Positions 35,547 through 44,681 of a stretch of 64,000 nucleotides of DNA are shown piece after piece; the first letter of the stretch is position 1; each line of letters begins with the position of its first letter. The translations under genes were made by a program, and so were the position numbers. Source of the DNA: Chitinophaga pinensis (GTDB lineage Bacteria > Bacteroidota > Bacteroidia > Flavobacteriales_D > Crocinitomicaceae). The notes under the pieces are model-generated. The model ran no database searches and was not told where the DNA came from. It was given only the letters and a program-made list of their open reading frames with translations. Where the stretch lies: NCBI GenBank assembly GCA_945863605.1, contig CAMAZP010000001.1, positions 62,001-126,000 of the forward strand. The letters run 5' to 3'.

Positions 35547-37916
35547 TTATTTACTATTAACAATCATTAATTTGAAGTTTTTCTTAATTGAAGCATTTTC
35601 AAAAAGCAAAAAATAAATTCCTTCCGAATAATTTTCGAAATTGATTGTATTTTTTAAAATTTGGTCATCTTTATAAACACTTTCATTAAATACTTCTCTA
35701 CCATATGAATCAGTTACTCTTATAGTGCATTCACCTTTAGTTTCTGAATCAAATAAATAAGTGAAAGTTCCATTTGAAGGATTCGGATAAACATCAATAA
35801 ATTCTGTTTGAATTAATTCCTCAGTACTTTCATTGCCTTCTATTTCTCTGTATGATGTACTAGCTCTTTCAGCTTTTAAAGTGTAACATGTGCTGGCGTT
35901 AAATGCTCCGTTATAACCATAAACGTTTACATAGTATGTTCCAACTGGTGCATTATTGTATTTGATTTGTTCTGTTGTAGTTCCAGAATTCTCAGACGTA
36001 AATAATAAAGTCCCTGAACTATTATATAGCCTTAAATCATAATCTGCAGGTAGATTAGATAATGTTACACGAATGTTTTTTGCTGATGAGGTATTTGAGA
36101 ATTTATACCAATCTGTATCAATGCTTGTTGCAATTGCAGCTGAACTATTCGTATTAATAGTTATGGTTTTTGCTGTAGATAGTGTGTTATTTGTTTCGTA
36201 TGCGTTAGAACAACTAGGTATTGTTGCTTGAGTGGTAAAGTTTGTTCCTGAAATATATGCACTACTACCAATTGTACAATTTGTACTTACTTTCCAATTA
36301 TAGGTAGTTGAAGCTGATAATCCTGTTAGGTTTATGGAAGCTGTTGTTGTTGTAACAGTAGTCCAAGTTGTAGCAGTAGATTTTTTGTATTGTACAGAAT
36401 AGTTTGTTGCCCCACTTACACCAGTCCAACTGAGGGATGCCGTTGTTGTGCTTGTAGAAACATTTGACAGATTTGTTGGAGTTGAACAAGTAGTTCCTGA
36501 AGTTCCGGTTTGTATATTTAAAGTGTAATCCTCCACTTCTCCGTATGTAAAGACTTCACAAGGTCCAGAAATTACACCATCTTTCATTATAATTCTCATT
36601 CTAACATTACCTGTAATTGAAGTGGTTGGAATTAGAATAGAGGTCGTAATAGCAGTTGAAGTACTTGGAGATGAGTAAACTAACTCTTCAACATCGCTGA
36701 AGTCTAAGTCCCCATTGTAATCAATATAAACTTTAAAGTATTCTGCATATGAAGTACTAGCAAAAGCAGGAGTAAGACTTAAAGAATAGCTACTTCCTTT
36801 GGTTACATTGGTAGAAATTGATGTATAGTTAGCATAACCACCGCTTCCTGTTGAGGAATTATTGATAGAATTAAATGATACATTTGAAATCCACTCATAT
36901 TGAGAGCTACTGCTATTTGATGAACAATAAGTTGGTGTTGTAACTCCACCTCCAGAAGAACCAGAGCAACCCGGGGATGTAACTAAACTTGCTTTTGATC
37001 CACCGGCAACAAATAGAGCTTGCATTCGAGCTTTTTGACCATTAGAAAACATTTGCATGCAAGCATCATCAACATAATCCATATAGTTCATAAACATTTC
37101 AGCTGATGTTCCACAAGAATTTGAACGTGGGTGCGAGGGGCAACCATAATTTGATGTATTATGAACTGGAGTATCTGAAACTAAATCACTTCCACAAGTT
37201 GCATCTCCCCAAATATGACGTAAATTCAACCAGTGACCAACCTCATGTGTTGCTGTTCTTCCTTTATTAAATGGTGCTTGAGCTGTACCAGTTGTTCCAA
37301 AACAAGTGTAACCAATTACTACACCATCAGTTGAAGCTGAACCACCAGGAAATTGAGCATAACCAAGTATACCACCACTCATGTTACACACCCAAATATT
37401 TAAATATTGACTGGAGGGCCAAGCATTACTTCCTCCTGAAGATGAAAATTTAACACCATCATTTGTCGAGAATGAAGTTTTGCTAGTTTGAACTCTTAGA
37501 ATTCCTGATGTAGTATTTCCATTAGGGTCTCTGTTTGCTAAGCAAAAGTTGATTTCAGCATCAGCAACTAATCCTGCGAATGTTGAGGGAACTAGATTCA
37601 AATCTGAATTTAATTTTCTAAAATCTTGATTAAGTACATTTAATTGAGATTGAATTTGAGCATCTGAAATATTTTGAACTGAGCTATTATAAACTACGTG
37701 TACAACAACTGGAATTGTAATGACAGCTTTATTAGTATTTAATTTTCCAGTAGCAATTACATGGTTTGTGAAATTTTCTATTTTCTCCAGTCGCTCAAAT
37801 AACTGAGGATCTTCGTTTAATAAACGTTCGTGATTTTCAACAGTGTGGCAAGTACGTTGTTGCGCAAATGAAACCAAAGATGTTAAAAAAAGGGATATGA
37901 ATAAAAATTTTCTCAT
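35547..37916 (-). CDS. T9SS-secreted M43 zinc metalloprotease with GEVED, FN3 and PPC domains
   Basis: 789 residues. A signal peptide (MRKFLFISLFLTSLVSFAQQ) is followed by a propeptide. The M43 catalytic domain has the zinc site HEVGHWLNLRHIWGD and, downstream, the Met-turn segment EMFMNYMDYVDDACM. A GEVED domain follows (about 330-470, YFKVYIDYNGDLDFSDVEEL and FTYGEVEDY). After it come a fibronectin type III domain (about 475-565), a pre-peptidase C-terminal domain (about 570-690, DWYKFSNTS and GTYYVNVYGYNG) and a type A sorting domain (IDVYPNPSNGTFTYLF, KKNFKLMIV). It is an extracellular protease of the pappalysin/cytophagalysin group. Confidence 0.93.
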   Translation of the reverse strand: MRKFLFISLFLTSLVSFAQQRTCHTVENHERLLNEDPQLFERLEKIENFTNHVIATGKLNTNKAVITIPVVVHVVYNSSVQNISDAQIQSQLNVLNQDFRKLNSDLNLVPSTFAGLVADAEINFCLANRDPNGNTTSGILRVQTSKTSFSTNDGVKFSSSGGSNAWPSSQYLNIWVCNMSGGILGYAQFPGGSASTDGVVIGYTCFGTTGTAQAPFNKGRTATHEVGHWLNLRHIWGDATCGSDLVSDTPVHNTSNYGCPSHPRSNSCGTSAEMFMNYMDYVDDACMQMFSNGQKARMQALFVAGGSKASLVTSPGCSGSSGGGVTTPTYCSSNSSSSQYEWISNVSFNSINNSSTGSGGYANYTSISTNVTKGSSYSLSLTPAFASTSYAEYFKVYIDYNGDLDFSDVEELVYSSPSTSTAITTSILIPTTSITGNVRMRIIMKDGVISGPCEVFTYGEVEDYTLNIQTGTSGTTCSTPTNLSNVSTSTTTASLSWTGVSGATNYSVQYKKSTATTWTTVTTTTASINLTGLSASTTYNWKVSTNCTIGSSAYISGTNFTTQATIPSCSNAYETNNTLSTAKTITINTNSSAAIATSIDTDWYKFSNTSSAKNIRVTLSNLPADYDLRLYNSSGTLLFTSENSGTTTEQIKYNNAPVGTYYVNVYGYNGAFNASTCYTLKAERASTSYREIEGNESTEELIQTEFIDVYPNPSNGTFTYLFDSETKGECTIRVTDSYGREVFNESVYKDDQILKNTINFENYSEGIYFLLFENASIKKNFKLMIVNSK

Positions 37917-37930
37917 AATTTTATTTTTCT

Positions 37931-37938
37931 CAAAAATA
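37931..37938 (-). promoter_or_regulatory. Candidate -7 element of the M43 protease gene
   Basis: Minus-strand TATTTTTG matches TAnnTTTG exactly and ends 14 bases before the ATG at 37916. A TTGA 17 bases further upstream is only a weak -33. Confidence 0.38.
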
Positions 37939-38082
37939 AATATTTAAACTCATCATCAATAAATTATAACTATTTTTTTTTGGTTTTTTTTGGAATTTAA
38001 TTGGATCTTTATTTTTATTAGTTTTAACAATAAAATTTGAAAAATTATAATTTGAATAACAGATTAATTATGATTTTATGTT

Positions 38083-40371
38083 TTAACGTATTGCACGCTC
38101 ATTAAAAATAACATAACCAAAACTTACTTGAAAAATAAATGGATTGATTTGTTTTGGAAAATAGTTTACTGTTGCTCGAACTGGACCAATTGGAGAGTGA
38201 TATACAAATGTGCTTGAAGCCAAAATCGATTCTCCTCCCGAAGGTTTCGTATATTCAATAGTTCCATTACTATTTTTTTGTAACAATAAAAATGGTTGAT
38301 AATAATAGGATTCTAAACGTAAATCAACGTTTTTATGCAATGTAAAAATAAGATTTAAACCAGCACCAATAAATTGTGGAGAACGATATTCTGGCAAGAA
38401 AAAAGTTTCCATATCAGGCAAAATATTGAATACGGGCATCGTTAAAATACTTGCTGTGTAATTTGCAAAAAGGGATTGGCTATTAAAAACACATTTAGCA
38501 TGTATTCCAAGGTGAAAATATTTTACATTTATTAAATAAGATACAAATTCACTTTGAATACTTATCCATTGATGGTTTTTTATTACAGTATCTTTAAGGA
38601 CAGCAGTTGAACCTGGAGTTGTATTTTCCTGACCAGAGGTATAGCGAGCTTTCAGCGAAAAAAAATGACCTTGATTGGCGAATTGTTTTCTGTTCAAACT
38701 GTTTTGAACAAAATCCCAAGTGAAAGAGTTTCCTGTTAGTATTGTGAAATCCGTTGTGTCTTTATTTGTAAAGTTTGCCGTTTGATAGTAATCATCTTCC
38801 AATATAAAAACACGATAATCTAAACTAGACTTAGAATTATTTCCTGTTGGAATTTTTAGTTTGACACCACCATACATCTCATTTTGTACTAAGAATGAAG
38901 GCTTTACATCTTCGAAAAATGTTGAAAAACTCCTGAAATAATCCCAACGATTCATAGTAAAATATCCCGACAAAGCAATTGGGAAAACTGAAGGTACTTC
39001 GATTGTTAAATCTGCTCGAGCTGAACCATAAAACTTTCCAAAGTATGATTCTCCATGTAAAGCATAAGCTATTTTCCCCACACCTCTGTATGTCAAGCCT
39101 AAATAACCTGTATTTACTGATCGTGATGAAAAATGACCACCAATATCAACTTTGAATTCTTTAGATTTTGTAACATCTAAATTCAATTGGTGTGTTGAAT
39201 CTTTAAGCAAATCAAGCGTAGGATAGATGTAATCAATTTGCTGGGTTGCATACAAACGAAAATACCTTTTTGTAAACTTATTTATATCTAATGTTTCAGT
39301 TTTTTTATCTCTTATAATTGAATTAGATGCAAAACGATAATCAATATTCTTAATCTTGTTGTTTGTGATAGACGAAATACGAATTGGGGGTATCCTAGCT
39401 TTAAATTCAGCTCGTCGTTTATTTAATTCTTCTTTTGAAACTTTGTGATAGATAAAATTATCTAAGGAATCTAGATACTTTAATGTAGCATTGTAGCCGT
39501 CGTCTATAGCTTGTTTTACATTTCCAAACTCAAAGGTACCTACATCAGTTTTTGGCTCAATTATGATACCCTCTGTACAAGGTAAATTGTAATTTGTTGG
39601 AGTGGTAAGCATAGTACTTACTAATCCAAAAAAGTCGCGTTCATTTATTGGTTTTGGATTTGACGAAACATTACTACCTATCAAATAGTCTGGATGGAAG
39701 TCATTGTACATAACATCAATTGGAAAATTATTATATAAACCACCATCAAACATAACAATTCCATTGATTTTTATAGGATTAACATACATTGGGTATGTCA
39801 TGGACGCACGAACTGCTTGATTTAAATATCCCTTTGAGAAAACAACACTTTTACGATTTAAAACATCTGCACCTACACAACGAAAAGGGACAAATAATTT
39901 ATCAAAATCACCACCAACTGCAGCACTTGTTGTACCAAGTATACGCAACATTTCATAATCTAAATAGGCAGGAGTAATTAAATTAAGAGGAATTGATTTT
40001 CTTAAAATACTGTCTTTTGCAAAAGAAAAATTCAGTAAACTCGAATTAGCATCATCTTGTCGAAATAAAAATTTCTTTGAAACCTCCACCTGTCCTGTGG
40101 TCATCAACTGAAATTGCTTACTCATCACGAAAGTTTCAATTTCCTCAGGAGAATAACCACACGCATAAAAACTACCAACTAATGAACCTGCTGATGTCCC
40201 TGCAATAAAATCAATTGGTATTCCTCGTTCCTCTAAAGCTTTTAAAACTCCAATATGAGCTACACCGGTAGCACCGCCTCCACTCAATATCAAACCTACT
40301 TTTTGCTGTGCACTTATTATTGAGGGATAAACAAAAAATAAAAGCAAAAATAACGTGGTAAAACCTCTCAA
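38083..40371 (-). CDS. Patatin-like phospholipase with C-terminal outer-membrane barrel
   Basis: 762 residues from TTG 40371, giving the signal peptide MRGFTTLFLLLFFVYPSIIS. A longer frame to GTG 40440 exists, but a perfect -7 box (40387-40394) lies within it. The patatin domain has the oxyanion loop LILSGGGATGVAHIG, nucleophile Ser in IAGTSAGSLVG and catalytic Asp in MFDGGLYNNFPIDV. Beyond about residue 350 comes a POTRA-like segment and then a BamA/FhaC-type barrel (VDIGGHFSSRSVNTGYLGL to FQVSFGYVIF). This is the PlpD-like layout: a lipase domain joined to its own outer-membrane barrel. Substrate and surface exposure are unknown. Confidence 0.9.
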   Translation of the reverse strand: MRGFTTLFLLLFFVYPSIISAQQKVGLILSGGGATGVAHIGVLKALEERGIPIDFIAGTSAGSLVGSFYACGYSPEEIETFVMSKQFQLMTTGQVEVSKKFLFRQDDANSSLLNFSFAKDSILRKSIPLNLITPAYLDYEMLRILGTTSAAVGGDFDKLFVPFRCVGADVLNRKSVVFSKGYLNQAVRASMTYPMYVNPIKINGIVMFDGGLYNNFPIDVMYNDFHPDYLIGSNVSSNPKPINERDFFGLVSTMLTTPTNYNLPCTEGIIIEPKTDVGTFEFGNVKQAIDDGYNATLKYLDSLDNFIYHKVSKEELNKRRAEFKARIPPIRISSITNNKIKNIDYRFASNSIIRDKKTETLDINKFTKRYFRLYATQQIDYIYPTLDLLKDSTHQLNLDVTKSKEFKVDIGGHFSSRSVNTGYLGLTYRGVGKIAYALHGESYFGKFYGSARADLTIEVPSVFPIALSGYFTMNRWDYFRSFSTFFEDVKPSFLVQNEMYGGVKLKIPTGNNSKSSLDYRVFILEDDYYQTANFTNKDTTDFTILTGNSFTWDFVQNSLNRKQFANQGHFFSLKARYTSGQENTTPGSTAVLKDTVIKNHQWISIQSEFVSYLINVKYFHLGIHAKCVFNSQSLFANYTASILTMPVFNILPDMETFFLPEYRSPQFIGAGLNLIFTLHKNVDLRLESYYYQPFLLLQKNSNGTIEYTKPSGGESILASSTFVYHSPIGPVRATVNYFPKQINPFIFQVSFGYVIFNERAIR

Positions 40372-40386
40372 TTTCGTTCTTTTGCA

Positions 40387-40394
40387 CAAAGTTA
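40387..40394 (-). promoter_or_regulatory. Candidate -7 element of the patatin gene
   Basis: Minus-strand TAACTTTG matches TAnnTTTG exactly and is 15 bases before the TTG start at 40371. No good -33 was seen. Confidence 0.4.
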
Positions 40395-40479
40395 GCTGAT
40401 TATCTTTGAAATGAGAATTTGAGAATGTTAAAAACAACACAATTTTAGGTGAAATCTGCTTTAAAAACTATTGATAAGA

Positions 40480-41658
40480 ATGAAAAAGGAAATTGAATTA
40501 AAAGACGACGAATATTTTATCACTTTAAAATGTGTGTTTGGATTTGAAGAAACACTCAAAGAAGAATTAATAGAGTTAGGTTATAAGGAAGTTGAATTAC
40601 TTAATCGTGCAATAAGAATTGTTGGAACTTGGAGAGATGTTTATTTCTTGAATTTAAATGTGCGTTGTGCGAATTCAATTTTAGTTGAAATCGATCATTT
40701 TTTTATACAAACAGAGGAGGACTTGTATAAAAGAGCTTCCAAAATTGGTTGGACAACTATTTTTGACGTTAAGAAAACATTTGCGGTAAAAGGTGCTGTT
40801 TTTTCCTCATTATTCACTAATTCACATTACCCTTTTTTAGTAGTAAAAGATGCGATTGTTGATGCATTTAGAGACAAGTATAATGAGCGCCCAGATGTTG
40901 AATTGAAGCGTCCACAAGTTGTTTTTGATTTATACATAAAAGAAAAAGAAGTTACAATTTCAATTAATACAAGTGGAGTTCCATTATTTCAACGTGGATA
41001 TAGAGAGGCAGTAGGAGAGGCACCTTTAAATGAAGTGGTTGCTGCCGGTTTAATTCGTATGTCTGGTTGGGATAGAAAAACAACTTTGTTAGATCCGTTT
41101 TGTGGATCGGGAACTTTATTGATAGAGGCTGCTTTATTGGCTTCAGGGATTCCTTCCAATATTGAACGTCAACACTATGCTTTCAAAAATTTAAAGGACT
41201 TTGACCAAGCACTTTGGGATGAAATTTACAATGGTGCTTTGCGTAATGTAAGAAGCTTACCTTGCAAAATAATTGGTTCAGATCTATCTGATGAAATGAT
41301 TATCAAAACACGTCGAAATTTGCGTTCAATGAGTTTCGGACGCTTTATTCAAACGAGTGTTTTACCTTTCAATGAAGTTAAAAAGCCGGATGATGAAAAA
41401 GTGTTTATCGTCACCAATCCTCCTTATGGTCAACGTTTAGAGGCGGATGTCACAGAACTATATGACGGAATTGGGAATTGGCTGAAACACGAAATGACGA
41501 ATTGCGAAGCTTGGATCATTACTTCAAGTGAGGATGGTCTAAAATCAATTGGTCTGAAACCCTCCAAAAAACATAAAGTTTTTAATGGTGATTTAGAATG
41601 TAGTTTTCGTTCTTTTGTAACTTATGAAGGTTCTAAGAAAATTAAAGAAAATCAATGA
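40480..41658 (+). CDS. THUMP-domain RNA methyltransferase (RlmL N-terminal-like)
   Basis: 392 residues from ATG 40480; the frame extends back to a TTG at 40471, which is less likely. An N-terminal THUMP-type region (about 1-160, ITLKCVFGFEETLKEELIEL) is followed by the class I methyltransferase domain with LLDPFCGSGTLLIEAALLA, the SAM-binding GSDLSD and the catalytic motif IVTNPPYGQRL. This is the family of 23S rRNA m2G2445 methylase RlmL without the fused RlmK half, which is common outside the gammaproteobacteria. Transcription diverges from the patatin gene. Confidence 0.9.
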   Translation: MKKEIELKDDEYFITLKCVFGFEETLKEELIELGYKEVELLNRAIRIVGTWRDVYFLNLNVRCANSILVEIDHFFIQTEEDLYKRASKIGWTTIFDVKKTFAVKGAVFSSLFTNSHYPFLVVKDAIVDAFRDKYNERPDVELKRPQVVFDLYIKEKEVTISINTSGVPLFQRGYREAVGEAPLNEVVAAGLIRMSGWDRKTTLLDPFCGSGTLLIEAALLASGIPSNIERQHYAFKNLKDFDQALWDEIYNGALRNVRSLPCKIIGSDLSDEMIIKTRRNLRSMSFGRFIQTSVLPFNEVKKPDDEKVFIVTNPPYGQRLEADVTELYDGIGNWLKHEMTNCEAWIITSSEDGLKSIGLKPSKKHKVFNGDLECSFRSFVTYEGSKKIKENQ

Positions 41659-41709
41659 TTATTTACACATCTAAACTAATTAGAAAGTAAATTAATCTTA
41701 GCATCAATT

Positions 41710-41919
41710 TCATATAAGTTCAATACACAAATCTTCGATTCGAATTTCGTCTCCTTTAATCAATTTTGCTCGTCTTCTAGTCTCGATCATTCCGTTTCGA
41801 ATTACCACTCCCGAATCTACAATGTGCTTTGCATGACCACCTGTTTCTGCAATTCCAAGGGCTTTTAACAATCCTAGAAGTTCGATATATTCGCCTTCAA
41901 TTTCAAATGTTTCTTTCAT
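41710..41919 (-). CDS. Small S4-domain RNA-binding protein (YbcJ/YaaA type)
   Basis: 69 residues, nearly all of it one S4 fold: EYIELLGLLKALGIAETGGH, then VVIRNGMIETRRRAKLIKG and DEIRIEDLCIEL. The family of short free-standing S4 proteins binds structured RNA, probably rRNA; partners are unknown. It starts immediately after the stop codon of folD with no gap, so the two are transcribed together. Confidence 0.87.
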   Translation of the reverse strand: MKETFEIEGEYIELLGLLKALGIAETGGHAKHIVDSGVVIRNGMIETRRRAKLIKGDEIRIEDLCIELI

Positions 41920-42798
41920 TTACTTTCCTTTAAGTTCCATTGCTTTTAACGTATTCATCATCAATGAAGCAATAGTCATAGGACCAACTCCACCAGGTAC
42001 TGGTGAAATATAACTTGTTTTTGGAGCAACATTTTCAAAGTCAACATCACCCGCCAAACGCCAACCTTTCGTTTTACTTACATCTTCAATACGTGTGGTT
42101 CCAACATCAATTACAACCGCGCCATCTTTAACCATGTCAGCTGTTACAAATCCAGGTTGACCTATCGCTGCAATCAAAATATCTGCTCCACGACAAACAG
42201 CAGCAAGTTCTTCAGTTTTAGAGTGTGCCAAGGTTACTGTACAATTACCTGGGTTTTTGTTGCGACCAAGTAACAACGAAAGCGGTGTACCAACAATATT
42301 ACTGCGACCAATTATCACACAATTTTTCCCCTCAGTTTCAATATTATTACGTTCAATCAATTCCATAATTCCCGCTGGTGTTGCACAAATAAATCCTGGA
42401 ATATCCAAAATCATATTGCCTAAATTACGCGGATGAAAACCATCGACATCTTTCTTAGGATCAATTGCTTGCGTAATTTTCAACTCATCGATATGCTTTG
42501 GCAACGGAAGCTGCACGATAAATCCGTCTATACTTTTATCTTCATTTAATGATTGAACTTTACCCATTAGAATTTCTTCTGGCACTGAATCGTCGTATCG
42601 TATTAAAGTACTTTCAAAACCAATTTCCTCACAAGCTTTCACTTTAGCATTCACATAAGTAACTGAACCACCATCATTTCCTACTAATATAGCAGCTAAA
42701 TGGGGTATTTTTTTACCTTCTTGTTTTCTTTTTTTCACAGCATCAGCGAGTTCTAATCTGATTTGTGCTGCTGTAGCTTTTCCGTCGAGTAATTGCAT
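41920..42798 (-). CDS. folD: Bifunctional methylenetetrahydrofolate dehydrogenase/cyclohydrolase
   Basis: 292 residues, the standard FolD length. [16 protein letters not shown] contains the catalytic lysine in the K(A)C region, and VQLPLPKHI and DGFHPRNLG match the folate site. [16 protein letters not shown] is the NADP loop, and the C-terminal [13 protein letters not shown] is the family signature. It interconverts methylene- and formyl-tetrahydrofolate for purine and methionine metabolism. The divergent promoter region upstream is shared with the 42937 gene. Confidence 0.96.
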   Translation of the reverse strand: MQLLDGKATAAQIRLELADAVKKRKQEGKKIPHLAAILVGNDGGSVTYVNAKVKACEEIGFESTLIRYDDSVPEEILMGKVQSLNEDKSIDGFIVQLPLPKHIDELKITQAIDPKKDVDGFHPRNLGNMILDIPGFICATPAGIMELIERNNIETEGKNCVIIGRSNIVGTPLSLLLGRNKNPGNCTVTLAHSKTEELAAVCRGADILIAAIGQPGFVTADMVKDGAVVIDVGTTRIEDVSKTKGWRLAGDVDFENVAPKTSYISPVPGGVGPMTIASLMMNTLKAMELKGK

Positions 42799-42813
42799 CC
42801 TAAAAGTTTTTTA

Positions 42814-42821
42814 CAAAGATA
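42814..42821 (-). promoter_or_regulatory. Candidate -7 element of folD
   Basis: Minus-strand TATCTTTG is a perfect TAnnTTTG ending 16 bases before the folD ATG. The -33 region would fall in the inverted repeat at 42838-42852. Confidence 0.45.
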
Positions 42822-42831
42822 GAAAGAAGTA

Positions 42832-42861
42832 TTTGGTTTGCTTGAAAAGCAAGTATATTTG
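42832..42861 (+). promoter_or_regulatory. Promoter of the barrel-bshA-elbB-meaB gene run
   Basis: TTTG (42832-42835), an 18-base spacer and TATATTTG (42854-42861) match the full Bacteroidota consensus. The first ATG (42937) is 75 bases downstream. Confidence 0.6.
42838..42852. promoter_or_regulatory. Inverted repeat inside the divergent promoters
   Basis: TTGCTT-GAA-AAGCAA has perfect 6-base arms with a 3-base centre. It sits between the -33 and -7 boxes of the rightward promoter and about where the folD -33 would lie. It could be an operator or a chance palindrome. Confidence 0.35.
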
Positions 42862-42936
42862 TAATGTTAATTGAATATCGAAAAACGGTAAGATTCAATA
42901 GCAATAAGAACTTTCATACGTACAAAAAAATATAAA

Positions 42937-43536
42937 ATGATAAAATACATTACCTTAATTTTATGTCTAACTTTCAGCTCAAAGTTCCATTCACAAACAA
43001 GTTATGACGGTCAGGAGATTGGAGCAGAAGTTTATGCAGGATTTTCAAATCTTGGAGGAGCATTTGGAGTTGAGTTAAAACATGCCTCCATTTTAAATAA
43101 AAATTTCGCTGTTGGACCTTCCTTAAGAATCCAACGTACATGGTCAAATAATCTTGGGTTAAAAACTAATATAAATATTTGGGGACCAGGTGTTTTTGCT
43201 CATGCTCGTTACCGAGATATGATTTTTGGTGGCGCTGAATTTCAGTTACTAAGAAGTCCTTTCAACTTCGTTACTTTTGCCGAGGAACAAAAAAAATGGG
43301 CTCCTGTTTTACTTTTAGGTGGTGGTTTTTGTTTTAAACTTGGTCAACATATTCGATTAAATGCTGCTATTTTTTACGATGTAATTAATGCCAGAAATAG
43401 CCCTTTTAGAAGTAGTTACAATTTTAACGTAAAGAACGAAGCTGGTCAAATAGTACGTGTTTTGCCAATAATTTATCGTGTAACTTTTTTCTTCCCTCTA
43501 GGACAAAGTAAGGAGGAGAAAACAAAAATAGAATAA
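42937..43536 (+). CDS. Predicted outer-membrane beta-barrel protein
   Basis: 199 residues. A signal peptide (MIKYITLILCLTFSSKFHSQ) is followed by barrel-type strands: GAEVYAGFSNLGGAFGVELK, FAVGPSLRIQRTW, VLLLGGGFCFKLGQHIRL and VLPIIYRVTFFFPLG. No named family is evident. bshA starts 2 bases after its stop, so this gene leads a run of five same-strand genes; why an outer-membrane protein should head a bacillithiol/isoprenoid/peptidase run is not clear. Confidence 0.72.
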   Translation: MIKYITLILCLTFSSKFHSQTSYDGQEIGAEVYAGFSNLGGAFGVELKHASILNKNFAVGPSLRIQRTWSNNLGLKTNINIWGPGVFAHARYRDMIFGGAEFQLLRSPFNFVTFAEEQKKWAPVLLLGGGFCFKLGQHIRLNAAIFYDVINARNSPFRSSYNFNVKNEAGQIVRVLPIIYRVTFFFPLGQSKEEKTKIE

Positions 43537-43538
43537 GA

Positions 43539-44660
43539 ATGAAAATAGGAATGGTATTATATCCCACTTTTGGTGGAAGTGGAGTTGTGGGAACAGAATT
43601 AGGAAAAGCACTTGCAGCAAAAGGACACGAAGTTCATTTTATAACGTATTCTCAACCAGTGCGTTTAGGGAGTTTTCGTGAAAATATTTTTTATCACGAA
43701 GTGGCAGTTTCAGATTATCCATTATTTGATTTTCAACCTTATGAAACAGAATTAGCTAGTAAAATGGTGGATGTAGTTAAGTATGAAAAATTGGATGTTT
43801 TACATGTTCATTACGCCATTCCTCATGCGTCGGCTGCATTTATGGCAACTCAAATTTTAAAGTCACAAGGAATAAATATTCCATTCGTTACGACTTTACA
43901 TGGTACAGATATTACTTTGGTTGGTCGCGACCCTTCTTTTGAACCCGTAATTACTTTTTGTATCAATCAATCGGATGCTGTTACAGCGGTTTCTGAAAGT
44001 TTGAAAGCTTCCACCTATGAACATTTTCAAATAACACGTGAAATTCATGTAATACCCAATTTTATCGTTCCATCCGAAGAAAATGAAGATTTTTCTAAAC
44101 ACATGCGCAATAAATATGCGTGTGAAGGTGAACGAATTGTTTGCCACGTTTCTAATTTCAGAAAAGTAAAAAGAGTAGAGGATGTACTTTTGGTTTTTGC
44201 GAAAGTTAACAAAGAAATTCCATCTAAGTTGATACTAGTTGGAGATGGTCCCGATCGTTATCATTGCGAGCGTTTGTGCCGAGAATTGGATTTATGCGAC
44301 AAAGTGATTTTCCTAGGTAAACTTAGAAATACAGCTCAAGTACTTGAAATAGCTGATGTTTTTCTACTTCCCTCAGAAACAGAAAGTTTTGGTTTGGCAG
44401 CTTTAGAAGCAATGGCTGTTGGTGTTCCAGTTATCTCCTCAAATACTGGTGGAATTCCAGAAGTTAACATTCATGGTTTCTCAGGTTATTTATCCAATGT
44501 GGGCGATGTAGAAAACATGGCAAAAAATATGATTAGCTTGTTGCAACCTGACCAATTACCTACATTTAAAGTGAATGCGAAAGAACGAGCACGCGTATTT
44601 GATTTAGAGAAAATCCTACCGATGTATGAAAAAATTTATTCGGATTTAATTAAAAATTAA
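43539..44660 (+). CDS. bshA: N-acetyl-alpha-D-glucosaminyl L-malate synthase BshA
   Basis: 373 residues. A GT4 glycosyltransferase with the BshA opening IGMVLYPTFGGSGVVGTELG and THGTDITLVGRDPSF (UDP-GlcNAc and malate pocket), followed by VIPNFIVPSEE, HVSNFRKVKRVEDV and the GT4 ESFGLAALEAMA motif. It makes the first intermediate of bacillithiol, the main low-molecular-weight thiol of many Bacteroidota. bshB and bshC are not in the window. It lies between the barrel gene (2-base gap) and elbB (21-base gap). Confidence 0.94.
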   Translation: MKIGMVLYPTFGGSGVVGTELGKALAAKGHEVHFITYSQPVRLGSFRENIFYHEVAVSDYPLFDFQPYETELASKMVDVVKYEKLDVLHVHYAIPHASAAFMATQILKSQGINIPFVTTLHGTDITLVGRDPSFEPVITFCINQSDAVTAVSESLKASTYEHFQITREIHVIPNFIVPSEENEDFSKHMRNKYACEGERIVCHVSNFRKVKRVEDVLLVFAKVNKEIPSKLILVGDGPDRYHCERLCRELDLCDKVIFLGKLRNTAQVLEIADVFLLPSETESFGLAALEAMAVGVPVISSNTGGIPEVNIHGFSGYLSNVGDVENMAKNMISLLQPDQLPTFKVNAKERARVFDLEKILPMYEKIYSDLIKN

Positions 44661-44681
44661 GAATCAACTATCAAAAATAAT

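Noticed and set aside
37920..37940. 9-bp hairpin TTTATTTTT-CTC-AAAAATAAA upstream of the M43 protease
   Set aside because: Made only of A-T pairs in very AT-rich DNA and overlapping the -7 box; expected by chance and weak as RNA structure.
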